Part shown: positions 23,257-32,900 of the stretch, in pieces
How positions within the stretch are numbered: position 1 is the stretch's first letter
How the letters are laid out: each line of letters begins with the position of its first letter
Assembly (NCBI GenBank): GCA_045544455.1
Contig: JAZPYZ010000008.1
Coordinates: 35,879-99,878 of the forward strand
DNA: 64,000 nucleotides
Direction of reading: 5' to 3'
Origin: JAZPYZ01 sp045544455
Lineage (GTDB): Bacteria; Bacillota; Clostridia; Oscillospirales; Acutalibacteraceae
The notes under the pieces: generated by a model
Seen by the model: only the letters and a program-made list of their open reading frames with translations
Told to the model about the DNA's origin: nothing
Database searches by the model: none
Made by a program: the position numbers and the translations under genes

Positions 23257-25323
23257 GTGGATATGAATGCCAAATACGATGCCTTATTTACCCCGTGGAA
23301 GATCGGGAACGTGGAGATCAAAAACCGTATTGTGATGTGTCCGATGGGGGGTACATCGTTGTTCGGTTGGTTTGAACTGGGCGGTTGCCATTTTGATAAA
23401 GAGGCGGCGAAACTGTTCTTGGAACGGGCGAACAACAACGTCGGGTTGATTATTCCTGGCATTGCACCGTTGCGCGATACGTTTTGGGGGAAATGGTTGT
23501 GGCAGAACCCGAAGATGTTCGAGGAACTGAAAGAGTTTATGGACGAGATCCATAAGACCGGTGCCAAACTGTTTGTGCAACTGACCGCCGGTATGGGGCG
23601 ATCGTGGGCGATCACTGAATTGGTGGCACCGTTACATAAAAATAAAATTACCCGTGCGATCGTAAAACCCATTATTGATACGTCGCACGAACTGGCAAGT
23701 CCCAGTCCGCAACCGTCGCGTTGGGCACACGATATTATCTGTCCGGAAATGACGGTGGAACAGATTCACGAGATCATCGAGGCGTTTGCCAAAACGGCCA
23801 AACTTTGCCGAGATGCCGGCGTGGACGGGGTAGAGGTACACGCCGTACACGAAGGGTATTTGCTGGATCAATTCGCTATCGAATTCTTTAATAAACGGAC
23901 CGATGAATATGGCGGCAGTTTTGAAAACCGATATCGCTTTGCGGCGGAAGTGGTGAAAGCCATCAAAGAGGCGTGCGGTGACGATTATCCGGTTTCGTTG
24001 CGGTATTCGGTGGAATCCAAGATGAAAGGGTTCTGCGAAGGGGCTATGCCGGGCGAAGAATATACCGAAGTCGGACGGAATATGGCCGAAAGTGAAAAAG
24101 CGGCGAAATACCTGCAGGATGCCGGTTACGATATGCTCAATGCCGACAACGGAACCTATGATTCGTGGTATTGGGCGCATCCGCCGATGTATATGCCGGA
24201 AAACTGCAACTTAGAAGATGTTTCACACATCAAACAATTTGTGGATATTCCGGTGGTGTGCGCAGGCCGTATGGATTCTGAAGTGGCGGCTAAAGCGGTG
24301 GCAGAAGGCAAGATCGACGCGGTTGGTGTGGCTCGTCAATTCCTGGTGGATCCGGCGTGGATCACAAAATTGATCGAGGATCGATTGGAAGATATCAAAC
24401 CGTGTATTTGTTGTCATGCCGGTTGTTTCAATTTCTCATCTTCCAAAGGGCACGCCAATACGCAGGATTTGACCGATACGATGGGATTGGCACGGTGTGC
24501 TTTGAATCCCGAAACCATGCAATCGAAGAAATATCATATTCAACCGGCGAAAAAAGCAAAGAAGATCGCCGTGATCGGCGGCGGTATCGGCGGTATGGAA
24601 ACGGCGCTCGTTTGTGCAAAACGCGGTCACAGCGTGACGATCTACGAAAAGAGCGACAAACTCGGCGGTGTGTTTATTGCGGCGGCTGCCCCGTCGTATA
24701 AAGAAAAAGATCGTGACCTGATCACGTGGTATCGTCGCGAGATACAAAAATACCCGATCGAGGTGGAGTTCAACACGGAAATTACCGATATTTCTACGTT
24801 GGATGCGGATGAGATCATCGTGGCGACCGGTGCGAAAGCTAACGTATTGCCGGTGAAAGGTGCCGAATTGGGTATCGAAGCGGTGGAATTTCTGTTGGGC
24901 GAAAAAACGGTCGGCGACAACGTAGTGATTGTCGGCGGTGGCCTGACCGGTTGCGAAATTGCGTATGAGCTGTATCTGCAAGGCAAAAAACCGACCATTG
25001 TGGAAATGCAGGATGACCTTATTACCACAAAAGGCGTGTGTTTGGCGAATACGAGTTATCTGCGCGATTTCTTTAAAACCAATCAAGTGCCGGTACATCT
25101 GGAAACCAAATTGTCTGAAATTCACACCGACGGTGTGACCGTGACCGATAAAGACGGCAACACCTTTAAGATCGACGCGGATAATGTGATTTTGTCCACT
25201 GGATACAAACCAGCTCCGTTAGTTGCTAAAGGCAAACGGGTGCATGTGGTAGGCGATGCTCATAAGGTTGGCAACCTGCGCACGGTTATTTGGCAGGCGT
25301 GGGATGTCGCGATGAAACTGTAA
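23257..25323 (+). CDS. Old Yellow Enzyme-type FAD/FMN/Fe-S NADH oxidoreductase (enoate reductase/BaiCD-like)
   Basis: A ~688-residue multidomain reductase. Residues ~1-370 are an FMN-binding TIM barrel (EVHAVHEGYLLDQF, then DEYGGSFENRYRF). A four-cysteine [4Fe-4S] motif follows at ~385-410 (CICCHAGC ... ARCALNP). The C-terminal half has two nucleotide-binding folds: VIGGGIGGMETA for FAD and VIVGGGLTGCEIA for NADH. This layout is that of 2-enoate reductase, 2,4-dienoyl-CoA reductase and BaiCD, which reduce activated C=C bonds in anaerobes. The substrate is unknown. The start is GTG 23257 by spacing to AAGGGAG; ATG 23263 is the alternative. The next two genes encode an aconitase-X dehydratase, suggesting dehydration followed by reduction. 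Confidence 0.85.
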   Translation: MDMNAKYDALFTPWKIGNVEIKNRIVMCPMGGTSLFGWFELGGCHFDKEAAKLFLERANNNVGLIIPGIAPLRDTFWGKWLWQNPKMFEELKEFMDEIHKTGAKLFVQLTAGMGRSWAITELVAPLHKNKITRAIVKPIIDTSHELASPSPQPSRWAHDIICPEMTVEQIHEIIEAFAKTAKLCRDAGVDGVEVHAVHEGYLLDQFAIEFFNKRTDEYGGSFENRYRFAAEVVKAIKEACGDDYPVSLRYSVESKMKGFCEGAMPGEEYTEVGRNMAESEKAAKYLQDAGYDMLNADNGTYDSWYWAHPPMYMPENCNLEDVSHIKQFVDIPVVCAGRMDSEVAAKAVAEGKIDAVGVARQFLVDPAWITKLIEDRLEDIKPCICCHAGCFNFSSSKGHANTQDLTDTMGLARCALNPETMQSKKYHIQPAKKAKKIAVIGGGIGGMETALVCAKRGHSVTIYEKSDKLGGVFIAAAAPSYKEKDRDLITWYRREIQKYPIEVEFNTEITDISTLDADEIIVATGAKANVLPVKGAELGIEAVEFLLGEKTVGDNVVIVGGGLTGCEIAYELYLQGKKPTIVEMQDDLITTKGVCLANTSYLRDFFKTNQVPVHLETKLSEIHTDGVTVTDKDGNTFKIDADNVILSTGYKPAPLVAKGKRVHVVGDAHKVGNLRTVIWQAWDVAMKL

Positions 25324-25337
25324 GGGGGTAGATAGCG

Positions 25338-26612
25338 ATGCTGTTAACGCAAGAACAACAAGCTATTCTCAATGGAGAAAAAGGCGAAACGTTAGCGAAA
25401 GTGATGAAGACTTTGGTCATGTACGGGGAAGCGTTCGGTGCGGAAAAATTGGTGCCGATCACGTCCAAATACAATCATTTGGTTACCTCGTTTGGGTTAA
25501 AAGTGATGTCCCCGGTATACGATCTGATGCAACAACTGTTGGATGCCGGAGTGGCTTCCGGTCAACAGTTTTCGGTGGATCCGCGGCCGTTGGATAAAAA
25601 CGTGCCGGCCAATTTTTTACAAAACTTTGTATTTAACAAGTTTATGTATACCAAGCAGGGTTTTTATGAAGGACAACTTAAAGAACTTGGTTTGATGGAT
25701 AAGGATGCGTTCTCCTGTACCTGTTATATGGGTGAAGTCGGCAACAAACCGCAAAAGGGCGAGGTGTTGTCGTGGGCAGAGTCCAGTGCGGTGGTATACG
25801 CTAACTCGGTGTTAGGCGCACGTTGTAACCGCAACTCGGGTATTATCGATATTATGGGTTCGATCGTGGGGTATGTGCCGTATTTCGGTCTGTTGACCGA
25901 CGAAGGACGTAAAGCTACGTGGGTTGTAAAGATCAACACCACCAAGAAACCCGAAGCTCAGTTGTTGGGTTCGGCGATCGGGATGAAGGTTATGGAAGAC
26001 GTACCTTACGTGGTGGGCCTGGATCAATGGATCGGCACCGAACTCAACGATGCGGCGTGCGCCTACCTTAAGGATTTCGGCGCGGCGACTGCTTCCAACG
26101 GTGCGGTGGGATTGTATCACATTGAAAACCTCACGCCCGAAGCGGTGGAACTCGGTAACAAACTCGTGTCGGAAGGCGCGAAAGAGTACGTTATCGACGA
26201 TGCGGAACTCGAACGGGTAAAAGCCAACTATCCGGTGGTATGGAAGAATCCTGACGCAACGCCGAAATTGTGTTTTGTGGGATGTCCGCATCTGTCGCTC
26301 GAACAACTTAAAACGTGGACGGATAATATCGAGGCGGCGCTCGCGAAAAACGGCACCAAGAAAGTGGTGATCCCGACGGTGTTGACTGCCGCGCCCAAGG
26401 TGTTGGAAGCATTTGAAAAGACGGAATATGCCGCGAGATTGAAAGCGACCGGGGTTATCACCTCGTATATTTGCCCGCTGATGTATATGAACAACCCGTT
26501 GTGCAAAACAATGCCGGTCATTACCTCGTCTAACAAGTTGCGCACATATACCAGTGCGCGGTATTATACCGATGACGAGATTTTATGTGCCATCACGAAT
26601 GGAGGGAAATAA
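25338..26612 (+). CDS. aconitase X catalytic (large) subunit
   Basis: A 424-residue protein of the aconitase X (formerly DUF521) family. These are Fe-S dehydratases whose characterised members act on cis-3-hydroxy-L-proline or, in archaea, on mevalonate-5-phosphate. Recognisable parts are TSKYNHLVTSFGL near the N-terminus, SCTCYMGEVG, and ANSVLGARCNRNSG. Cysteines in SCTCY, GARCN and ICPLMY are candidate cluster ligands. In members I remember the second motif is GARTNREGG, so this is a divergent subgroup and its substrate should not be assumed. The small subunit follows directly, and a flavin C=C reductase precedes it by 14 bp. Confidence 0.85.
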   Translation: MLLTQEQQAILNGEKGETLAKVMKTLVMYGEAFGAEKLVPITSKYNHLVTSFGLKVMSPVYDLMQQLLDAGVASGQQFSVDPRPLDKNVPANFLQNFVFNKFMYTKQGFYEGQLKELGLMDKDAFSCTCYMGEVGNKPQKGEVLSWAESSAVVYANSVLGARCNRNSGIIDIMGSIVGYVPYFGLLTDEGRKATWVVKINTTKKPEAQLLGSAIGMKVMEDVPYVVGLDQWIGTELNDAACAYLKDFGAATASNGAVGLYHIENLTPEAVELGNKLVSEGAKEYVIDDAELERVKANYPVVWKNPDATPKLCFVGCPHLSLEQLKTWTDNIEAALAKNGTKKVVIPTVLTAAPKVLEAFEKTEYAARLKATGVITSYICPLMYMNNPLCKTMPVITSSNKLRTYTSARYYTDDEILCAITNGGK

Positions 26613-26614
26613 CC

Positions 26615-27061
26615 ATGAAACAATTTCAAGGTAGAGTGATCACGCCGGGCACCGTTACGGCGCCGGCGGTGGTTACCACACAAGGTTTTAATACGTTGGC
26701 TTCGTTCCAGATGGCGTTGCAGTTCGGCGATAAGGACGTCAAATGCGGTGACCAAAACAATGCCGAACTACACGGCAAACCGTTGATTGGCAAAGCACTT
26801 TGTTTGCCGCAAACCATTGGCTCGACGACTGGCGGATTGGTTTTGTATTGCGCGTGCGCGATGCAGAAAAATCCGGCGTGTATGTTGTTTGCCAATCCCA
26901 TTGATTCGCTGGCGGCTGCCGGTGCGGTGTTGGCGGATGTGTGGGTAGACGGTGTTACCATGCCGGTTGTGGATTCGCTCGGAGACGAGTTTTTGCAGTA
27001 CGTTAAAGATGGTATGACCATTACCGTTGAAGAAAACGGCTTGGTGTGTGTATCGGAATAA
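26615..27061 (+). CDS. aconitase X swivel (small) subunit
   Basis: A 148-residue protein of the DUF126 family, the mobile swivel domain that closes over the active site of aconitase X. KQFQGRVITPGTVTAPAVVT is the typical start. The substrate-binding loop includes LCLPQTIGSTTGG, matching the family's G-S-x-x-G motif. The ATG at 26615 has GGAGGG 8 bases upstream, and the gap to the large-subunit stop is 2 bp, so the two are translationally coupled. A terminator follows, closing a three-gene unit with the flavin reductase. Confidence 0.88.
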   Translation: MKQFQGRVITPGTVTAPAVVTTQGFNTLASFQMALQFGDKDVKCGDQNNAELHGKPLIGKALCLPQTIGSTTGGLVLYCACAMQKNPACMLFANPIDSLAAAGAVLADVWVDGVTMPVVDSLGDEFLQYVKDGMTITVEENGLVCVSE

Positions 27062-27068
27062 CCAATCC

Positions 27069-27101
27069 AAAACGAAGACCGTTATCGGTCTTCGTTTTTT
27101 T
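27069..27101 (+). terminator. intrinsic terminator after the aconitase X operon
   Basis: AAAACGAAGACCG and its exact complement around a TTAT loop, followed by TTTTTTT. Confidence 0.94.
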
Positions 27102-27123
27102 GCGCTTTACGGTAATTGTTTGG

Positions 27124-27152
27124 TTGAAAAAACGCGCGCGATATGCTATGCT
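27124..27152 (+). promoter_or_regulatory. promoter of sdaA
   Basis: TTGAAA (27124-27129) and TATGCT (27147-27152) with 17-base spacing, 31 bases before the ATG. Confidence 0.6.
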
Positions 27153-27183
27153 AATAATAGTAACGTTTGGTAAGGGGATTGTT

Positions 27184-28422
27184 ATGAATCGGACACAACA
27201 ACATACCGAAAAATCGGCAGGAATGGCCTCTATGACGGAACTGTATAAAATCGGGCGCGGTCCGTCCAGTTCGCATACCATTGGGCCGGAAAAAGCATGC
27301 CAGGTGTTTATGTCACGATATCCTCAAGCGGATTCGTATCGAGTGGTGTTGTACGGTTCGTTGTCGAAAACCGGAAAAGGGCACGGTACCGATACCGTTA
27401 TTGCCAAAACGTTACAACCGATCCCATGTGAAGTGGTGTTTCACGACGAAGAACTAGACGCCACCCATCCCAATACCATGGATATCACCGCGTTTTGTGA
27501 CGGCAAAGAGATCGGGTTTGCGCGAGTAGAAAGTGTTGGCGGCGGTGCCATTCGTTTCCAAGGGGAGGGAATGGTTGAGTCGAACATGGTGTACGAGCAA
27601 AACAGTTTTCAGGAAATTGCGGCCTATTGTCGGGAACGCGGTATGCGGTTGTGGCAGTTTGTCGACATGACCGAAGGACCGGGATTTGCCACGTATATGG
27701 CGGATATTTGGCAGGCGATGAAGCATAGTATCCGTCAAGGCTTGGAGGACGAGGGTGTGCTTCCGGGCGGTTTAAACGTGCAAAAGAAAGCAAAGCATTT
27801 GTTTAATTGCGATCACGTGGATGAAACGGCCGAAACGCGTGAAAATCGGTTGGTATGTGCCTATGCATTTGCTGTTGGCGAACAAAATGCTACCGGCGAA
27901 AAGATCGTGACGGCTCCCACGTGCGGTGCGGCGGGGGTAGTGCCGGCGGTGTTGTATTATCAGCAGCAAAAGCATAATTATACCGATGAGCAGATGGTAC
28001 AAGCTTTGATGACGGCCGGTATTATTGGAAACTTGATTAAAACGAACGCGTCTATCTCAGGTGCGGAATGCGGTTGTCAAGCGGAAGTCGGTTCGGCGTG
28101 TGCGATGGCGGCGGCCGCTTTGGGTGAACTGTTTAAACTTAGTTTGGATAAAATTGAATATGCGGCGGAAATCGCGATCGAACACCATTTGGGATTGACC
28201 TGCGATCCCATTTGTGGTTTGGTGCAGATTCCGTGCATTGAACGCAATGCCGTAGCGGCGATGCGCGCGATCAACGCGGTGAATATTGCGAGTTTTTTAA
28301 GCGGTACGCGTAAAATTTCGTTGGATAATGTGATTCGCGTAATGCGCGAAACCGGGTTGGATCTGTCGCACAAATATAAGGAAACGGCCGAGGGTGGATT
28401 GGCCAAAATAGTGGTGCAGTAA
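27184..28422 (+). CDS. sdaA: L-serine ammonia-lyase (iron-sulfur), single chain
   Basis: Converts L-serine to pyruvate and ammonia using an oxygen-sensitive [4Fe-4S] cluster. The 412-residue chain fuses the beta domain (YKIGRGPSSSHTIGP at ~20-35) and the alpha domain. In the alpha domain, GAECGCQAEVGSACAM and LTCDPICGLVQIPC carry the cluster cysteines. The order is that of one-piece SdaA, in contrast to the split SdaAA/SdaAB of many Bacillota. The ATG at 27184 is chosen by AAGGGG upstream. It is a single-gene unit with its own promoter. Pyruvate, ammonia and one-carbon metabolism link it loosely to glyA and fhs downstream. Confidence 0.93.
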   Translation: MNRTQQHTEKSAGMASMTELYKIGRGPSSSHTIGPEKACQVFMSRYPQADSYRVVLYGSLSKTGKGHGTDTVIAKTLQPIPCEVVFHDEELDATHPNTMDITAFCDGKEIGFARVESVGGGAIRFQGEGMVESNMVYEQNSFQEIAAYCRERGMRLWQFVDMTEGPGFATYMADIWQAMKHSIRQGLEDEGVLPGGLNVQKKAKHLFNCDHVDETAETRENRLVCAYAFAVGEQNATGEKIVTAPTCGAAGVVPAVLYYQQQKHNYTDEQMVQALMTAGIIGNLIKTNASISGAECGCQAEVGSACAMAAAALGELFKLSLDKIEYAAEIAIEHHLGLTCDPICGLVQIPCIERNAVAAMRAINAVNIASFLSGTRKISLDNVIRVMRETGLDLSHKYKETAEGGLAKIVVQ

Positions 28423-28482
28423 ACCGGTTGATTAGTGGGTTTTGTGGAATTCGACAGTTTTAGGTAAACGGTGGAAAATCGA

Positions 28483-28510
28483 TTGACAAAATACCCCTAT
28501 TTGTGATAAT
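28483..28510 (+). promoter_or_regulatory. promoter of the pyr operon
   Basis: TTGACA (28483-28488) and GATAAT (28505-28510) with 16-base spacing, upstream of an attenuator leader. Confidence 0.75.
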
Positions 28511-28516
28511 ATATTT

Positions 28517-28638
28517 TAAATTGATCTTTAAAGACGATACAGAGATATCGGCAAGATTCAGTTAGCCAATTAAGATACACGCAGGTGTGTCTGTTTTGTG
28601 TTATCCGCCTTGTCGATTTTAACGGCAAGGCTTTTTTA
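28517..28638 (+). promoter_or_regulatory. PyrR-type attenuator leader of the pyr operon
   Basis: The leader contains a small hairpin CGATA-CAGAGA-TATCG (28535-28550), whose CAGAGA loop resembles the PyrR binding loop, and a strong terminator (GCCTTGTCG with CGGCAAGGC, 28607-28631, then six T). ATCGGCAAG (28547-28555) can pair over all 9 positions with CTTGTCGAT (28609-28617). That antiterminator excludes both the small hairpin and the terminator. This is the classic three-state logic of PyrR: UMP-bound PyrR would hold the first hairpin and allow termination. No pyrR gene is in the window. Confidence 0.75.
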
Positions 28639-28668
28639 TATGAACACGACGGCTGAAAGGAGTATATC

Positions 28669-29877
28669 ATGGAAAAGTTGAAAGCGAATATTCAACATTT
28701 GACTCCCGATTTGTCCCTCGCACTCGAAAAACAATTTTTCTCGAGTGATGTATTCGCGCCCCTCAATTCTGAACAATACGCTATATTTCCCGGCTTTTGC
28801 GATGTGCATGTGCATTTTCGTGAGCCGGGTTATTTTTATAAAGAGACGATGGTAACAGGTTGTCAAGCCGCCGCACATGGTGGGTATACCGCCGTGTGCA
28901 CCATGCCGAATTTAAATCCCGTACCGGATGGCGCGGCACATCTTCGCGCGCAAACCGAGATTATCGAACGGGATGCAACTATCCACGTGTATCCGTATGC
29001 GGCGATCACGGTTGGGCAACAAGGGGAAACTTTGGCAGATATGGAGAAGTTGGCACCGGAGGTCATTGCGTTTTCCGATGACGGACGCGGTGTGCAGAGC
29101 GAAGCGATGATGCGCGACGCCATGCTCAAAGCAAAAGCGCTCGGCAAAATGATCGTGGCGCATTGCGAAGATAACGCGTTGTTATTTGGCGGCTATATCC
29201 ACGACGGAACGTATGCCGCACTCAACGGACACAAGGGCATTTGCAGCGAAAGCGAATGGAAACCGATTGAACGCGATCTGCGGTTAGCCAAGGAAACCGG
29301 TTGTGCGTATCATGTGTGTCATATTTCCACCAAAGAGAGTGTATCGCTGATTCGCGATGCCAAACGAAACGGCGTTAACGTCACGTGTGAAACCGCGCCG
29401 CACTATTTGGTGATGGACGATAGCGATCTGCAAGAAGAGGGACGGTTTAAGATGAATCCGCCGTTGCGTTCGCCGGAAGATCGATATGCGTTGATTGAAG
29501 GGGTGCGCGACGGGACGATCGATATGATCGCGACCGACCACGCCCCGCATTCTGCCGAGGAAAAAGCCAAGGGACTTGCCGGCAGTGCGTTCGGTATTGT
29601 GGGCCTGGAAACCGCATTCCCGGTGATGTACACAAAATTGGTAAAAACGGGTGTTATCACCCTGAATAAATTGATAGAATTGCTTGCCATTCAACCGCGT
29701 AAACGATTCGGTATTCCGCTGGGAACCGATTTTACGGTATGGGATTTGAACGCGACCGAGATCATTGATCCGGACAAATTCCTGTCCAAAGGGAAAGCCA
29801 CTCCGTTTACCGGCATGGCCGTCGATGGTCGTTGTGTTTTGACAGTGTGTGACGGCAAGATCGTCTATCAAGCGTAA
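28669..29877 (+). CDS. pyrC: dihydroorotase PyrC
   Basis: Zinc amidohydrolase that cyclises carbamoyl-aspartate to dihydroorotate. DVHVHFREPG supplies the first metal histidines, HCEDN and HISTKES further ligands, and ATDHAPHS the catalytic aspartate. The 402-residue length is slightly below the usual ~425; the N-terminal small domain is short and unusual in sequence. It is the first gene behind the attenuator, 24 bp before carB. The order pyrC-carB-pyrK-pyrD-pyrF-pyrE-pyrB-pyrI covers the UMP pathway except carA. Confidence 0.95.
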   Translation: MEKLKANIQHLTPDLSLALEKQFFSSDVFAPLNSEQYAIFPGFCDVHVHFREPGYFYKETMVTGCQAAAHGGYTAVCTMPNLNPVPDGAAHLRAQTEIIERDATIHVYPYAAITVGQQGETLADMEKLAPEVIAFSDDGRGVQSEAMMRDAMLKAKALGKMIVAHCEDNALLFGGYIHDGTYAALNGHKGICSESEWKPIERDLRLAKETGCAYHVCHISTKESVSLIRDAKRNGVNVTCETAPHYLVMDDSDLQEEGRFKMNPPLRSPEDRYALIEGVRDGTIDMIATDHAPHSAEEKAKGLAGSAFGIVGLETAFPVMYTKLVKTGVITLNKLIELLAIQPRKRFGIPLGTDFTVWDLNATEIIDPDKFLSKGKATPFTGMAVDGRCVLTVCDGKIVYQA

Positions 29878-29900
29878 GTGATTTATTAGGAGGCATCGTT

Positions 29901-32900
29901 ATGGCTAAGAGGACAGACATTAAGAAAGTGTTAATCATCGGTTCCGGCCCGATCGTGATCGGTCAAGCGGCGGAATTCGACTATGCCGGTACGCAAGCGT
30001 GTTTGGCGTTGAAAGAAGAAGGGTATGAGGTTGTGTTGGTCAACTCCAACCCGGCTACCATTATGACCGATACAACTATTGCCGATAAGGTGTATATGGA
30101 GCCTCTGACGTTGGAATATATCGCTAAAATTTTGCGGTATGAACGTCCCGATGCGATCGTTCCGGGTATCGGCGGTCAAACCGGTTTGAATATCGCGATG
30201 CAACTCGAGAAAAAAGGCGTTTTGAAGGAATGCGAGATCGAATTGCTTGGCACCAGCAGTGAAAGTATCGAACGTGCCGAAGACCGCGAACTGTTTAAAG
30301 AACTTTGTCAATCGATTGGTGAACCTACGATTCCGTCCGAAATTACCTATAGCATCGACGAAGCTAAAGAGGCGGCGGCACGCATCGGTTATCCGGTGGT
30401 GTTGCGTCCGGCGTTTACGCTTGGCGGTACCGGAGGTGGGTTTGCCTATAACGAAGAGGAACTTATCGAAATTGGTTTGAACGCGTTTAAGTTGTCGCCG
30501 GTTCATCAGGTGTTGATCGAAAAGAGCGTGAAAGGGTACAAGGAAATCGAGTTCGAAGTTATGCGCGATTCCACCGATCATGCGATCACCATCTGCGGTA
30601 TGGAAAATATCGATCCGGTCGGTGTGCATACCGGTGACTCGTTGGTCGTTGCTCCGATCATGACGCTGAACGATCACGATCTGAAAATGCTCAACGACAG
30701 TGCGATCAAAATCATCAAAGCACTGAAAATCGAAGGCGGTTGTAATGTGCAGTTTGCGCTCAACCCCTATACCAGCGAATATTTCTTGATCGAAGTGAAC
30801 CCGCGCGTGTCGCGTTCGTCGGCACTCGCATCCAAGGCCAGCGGTTACCCGATTGCCCGTGTTACGGCAAAAATTGCGCTGGGCATGTCGCTCGAAGAAA
30901 TCGCGATTGCGAATACCAACGCCGCCTTTGAGCCGCGTTTGGATTACGTGGTGGCGAAATTGCCGCGTTTCCCGTTCGATAAATTTACCACGGCTGCCAA
31001 CACGCTCGGTACGCAGATGAAAGCGACCGGCGAGGTGATGGGAATCGGCTCGACGTTAGAAGAATGTTTGTTGAAATCGGTTCGTTCGCTTGAAACCGGT
31101 GCGGATCATTTCTATCTTCCGAAGTTCGATAGCCAATCCGACGAGGAATTGGTGGAATATATTAAAACGTTCCGCGACGATAACATCTTTGCGGTGACCG
31201 AACTGATTCGCCGCGGTATGACGGTGGCACAGTTACATGAGATCACCAAAATCACGCCGTATTTCTTAGAAGCCATCGAACACATTGTGGAAAAAGAAAG
31301 CGAACTGAAAGCCAACGTGAAGAACGCCGAGGTGTTACTGTCGGCCAAAAAGATGGGCTTTGGAGATAAGTTTATTGCGAAATTGTGGAAAACTACCGAG
31401 ATCGATGTGTACGAATATCGTAAATCGCTCGGTATGTTCCCGGCGTTCCGTATGGTGGACACCTGCCATACCAACGCGTATATTCCGTATTTCTACTCGT
31501 CCTATACCGGAGACAACGCATCGGTATTGACCGACAAGAAAAAGATTGTGGTACTGGGCGCCGGTCCGATTCGTATCGGGCAAGGTGTGGAATTCGACTA
31601 TTCGACGGTGCACGCTGTACAGACCATTAAGAAGAGTGGTTACGAAGCGATTATCATCAACAATAACCCTGAAACGGTTTCGACCGACTATACCACGGCG
31701 GACAAGTTGTATTTTGAACCGTTGACGCCGGAAGATGTTATGAACATCATCGAATTTGAAAAGCCGGAAGGCGTTATCGCGTCGCTCGGCGGACAAACCG
31801 CCATCAATCTGGCTCAACCGTTGATGGAACGCGGTGTCAAGATCATTGGTACCGACTGTGCCGCGATCGAACGTGCCGAAAACCGCGACAGTTTTGAAAA
31901 GATCCTCGAAGAACTCGATATTCCGCAACCGCAAGGTCGTGCCGTTACCAAGATCGAAGACGGTATTCAGGCAGCGAAAGATATCGGGTATCCGGTTTTG
32001 GTTCGTCCGAGTTTCGTGCTCGGTGGCCGCGCTATGCAGATTGTGGCGAATGAAGAACAACTGCGCCATTACCTCAAAACCGCGGTAGAAATCGACGAAG
32101 ACAAGCCGGTATTGGTGGATAAGTACATCCAAGGTAAAGAGGTCGAGGTCGACGCCATTTGTGATGGTCGCGACGTGTTTGTACCGGGCATTATGGAATT
32201 GGTTGAACGTACCGGTGTTCACAGCGGTGACTCGATCAGCGTGTATCCGGCGTTCAGTATTTCGGACAAAGTCAAAGGTACGATTCTGCAATACGCCAAA
32301 AAACTCGGTTTGGGGATCGGGATTATCGGCTTGTATAACATTCAGTTTATCGTCGACGATAACGAAAACGTCTTTATCATCGAAGTAAACCCGCGTTCGT
32401 CGCGTACGGTACCGTTCCTGTCGAAATCGACCGGTTACAGTTTGGCCGATATCGCGACCGAAGTGATCTTGGGCAAGTCGCTTAAAGAACAAGGCATTTT
32501 CGATATCTATCCGAAAGAAAAACAACGTTGGTACGTTAAAGTGCCGGTGTTCTCATTTAACAAGATTCGCGGTTTAGACGCGTATCTGTCGCCGGAAATG
32601 AAATCCACCGGTGAAGCCATCGGTTATGACAACAAACTCAACCGCGCGTTGTATAAAGCGTTGCAAGCGTCCGGCATGCATCTGCAAAACTACGGTACGG
32701 TGTTTGCCACCATCGCCGATAAAGATAAGGAAGAGGCGTTGCCGCTGATTCGCCGGTTCTATAACCTTGGGTTCAATATCGAAGCAACCATCGGTACGGC
32801 GAATTTCCTGAAAGCTAACGGTATTCGCACGCACGTGCGCAAAAAGATCAGCGAAAACTGTGACGAAATTCCGGAAGCGATTCGTCAAGGCCATATTGCG

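Noticed and set aside
31335..32525. Minus-strand open frame of about 400 codons inside carB
   Set aside because: Antisense shadow of a strongly codon-biased gene; the translation has no recognisable domain.
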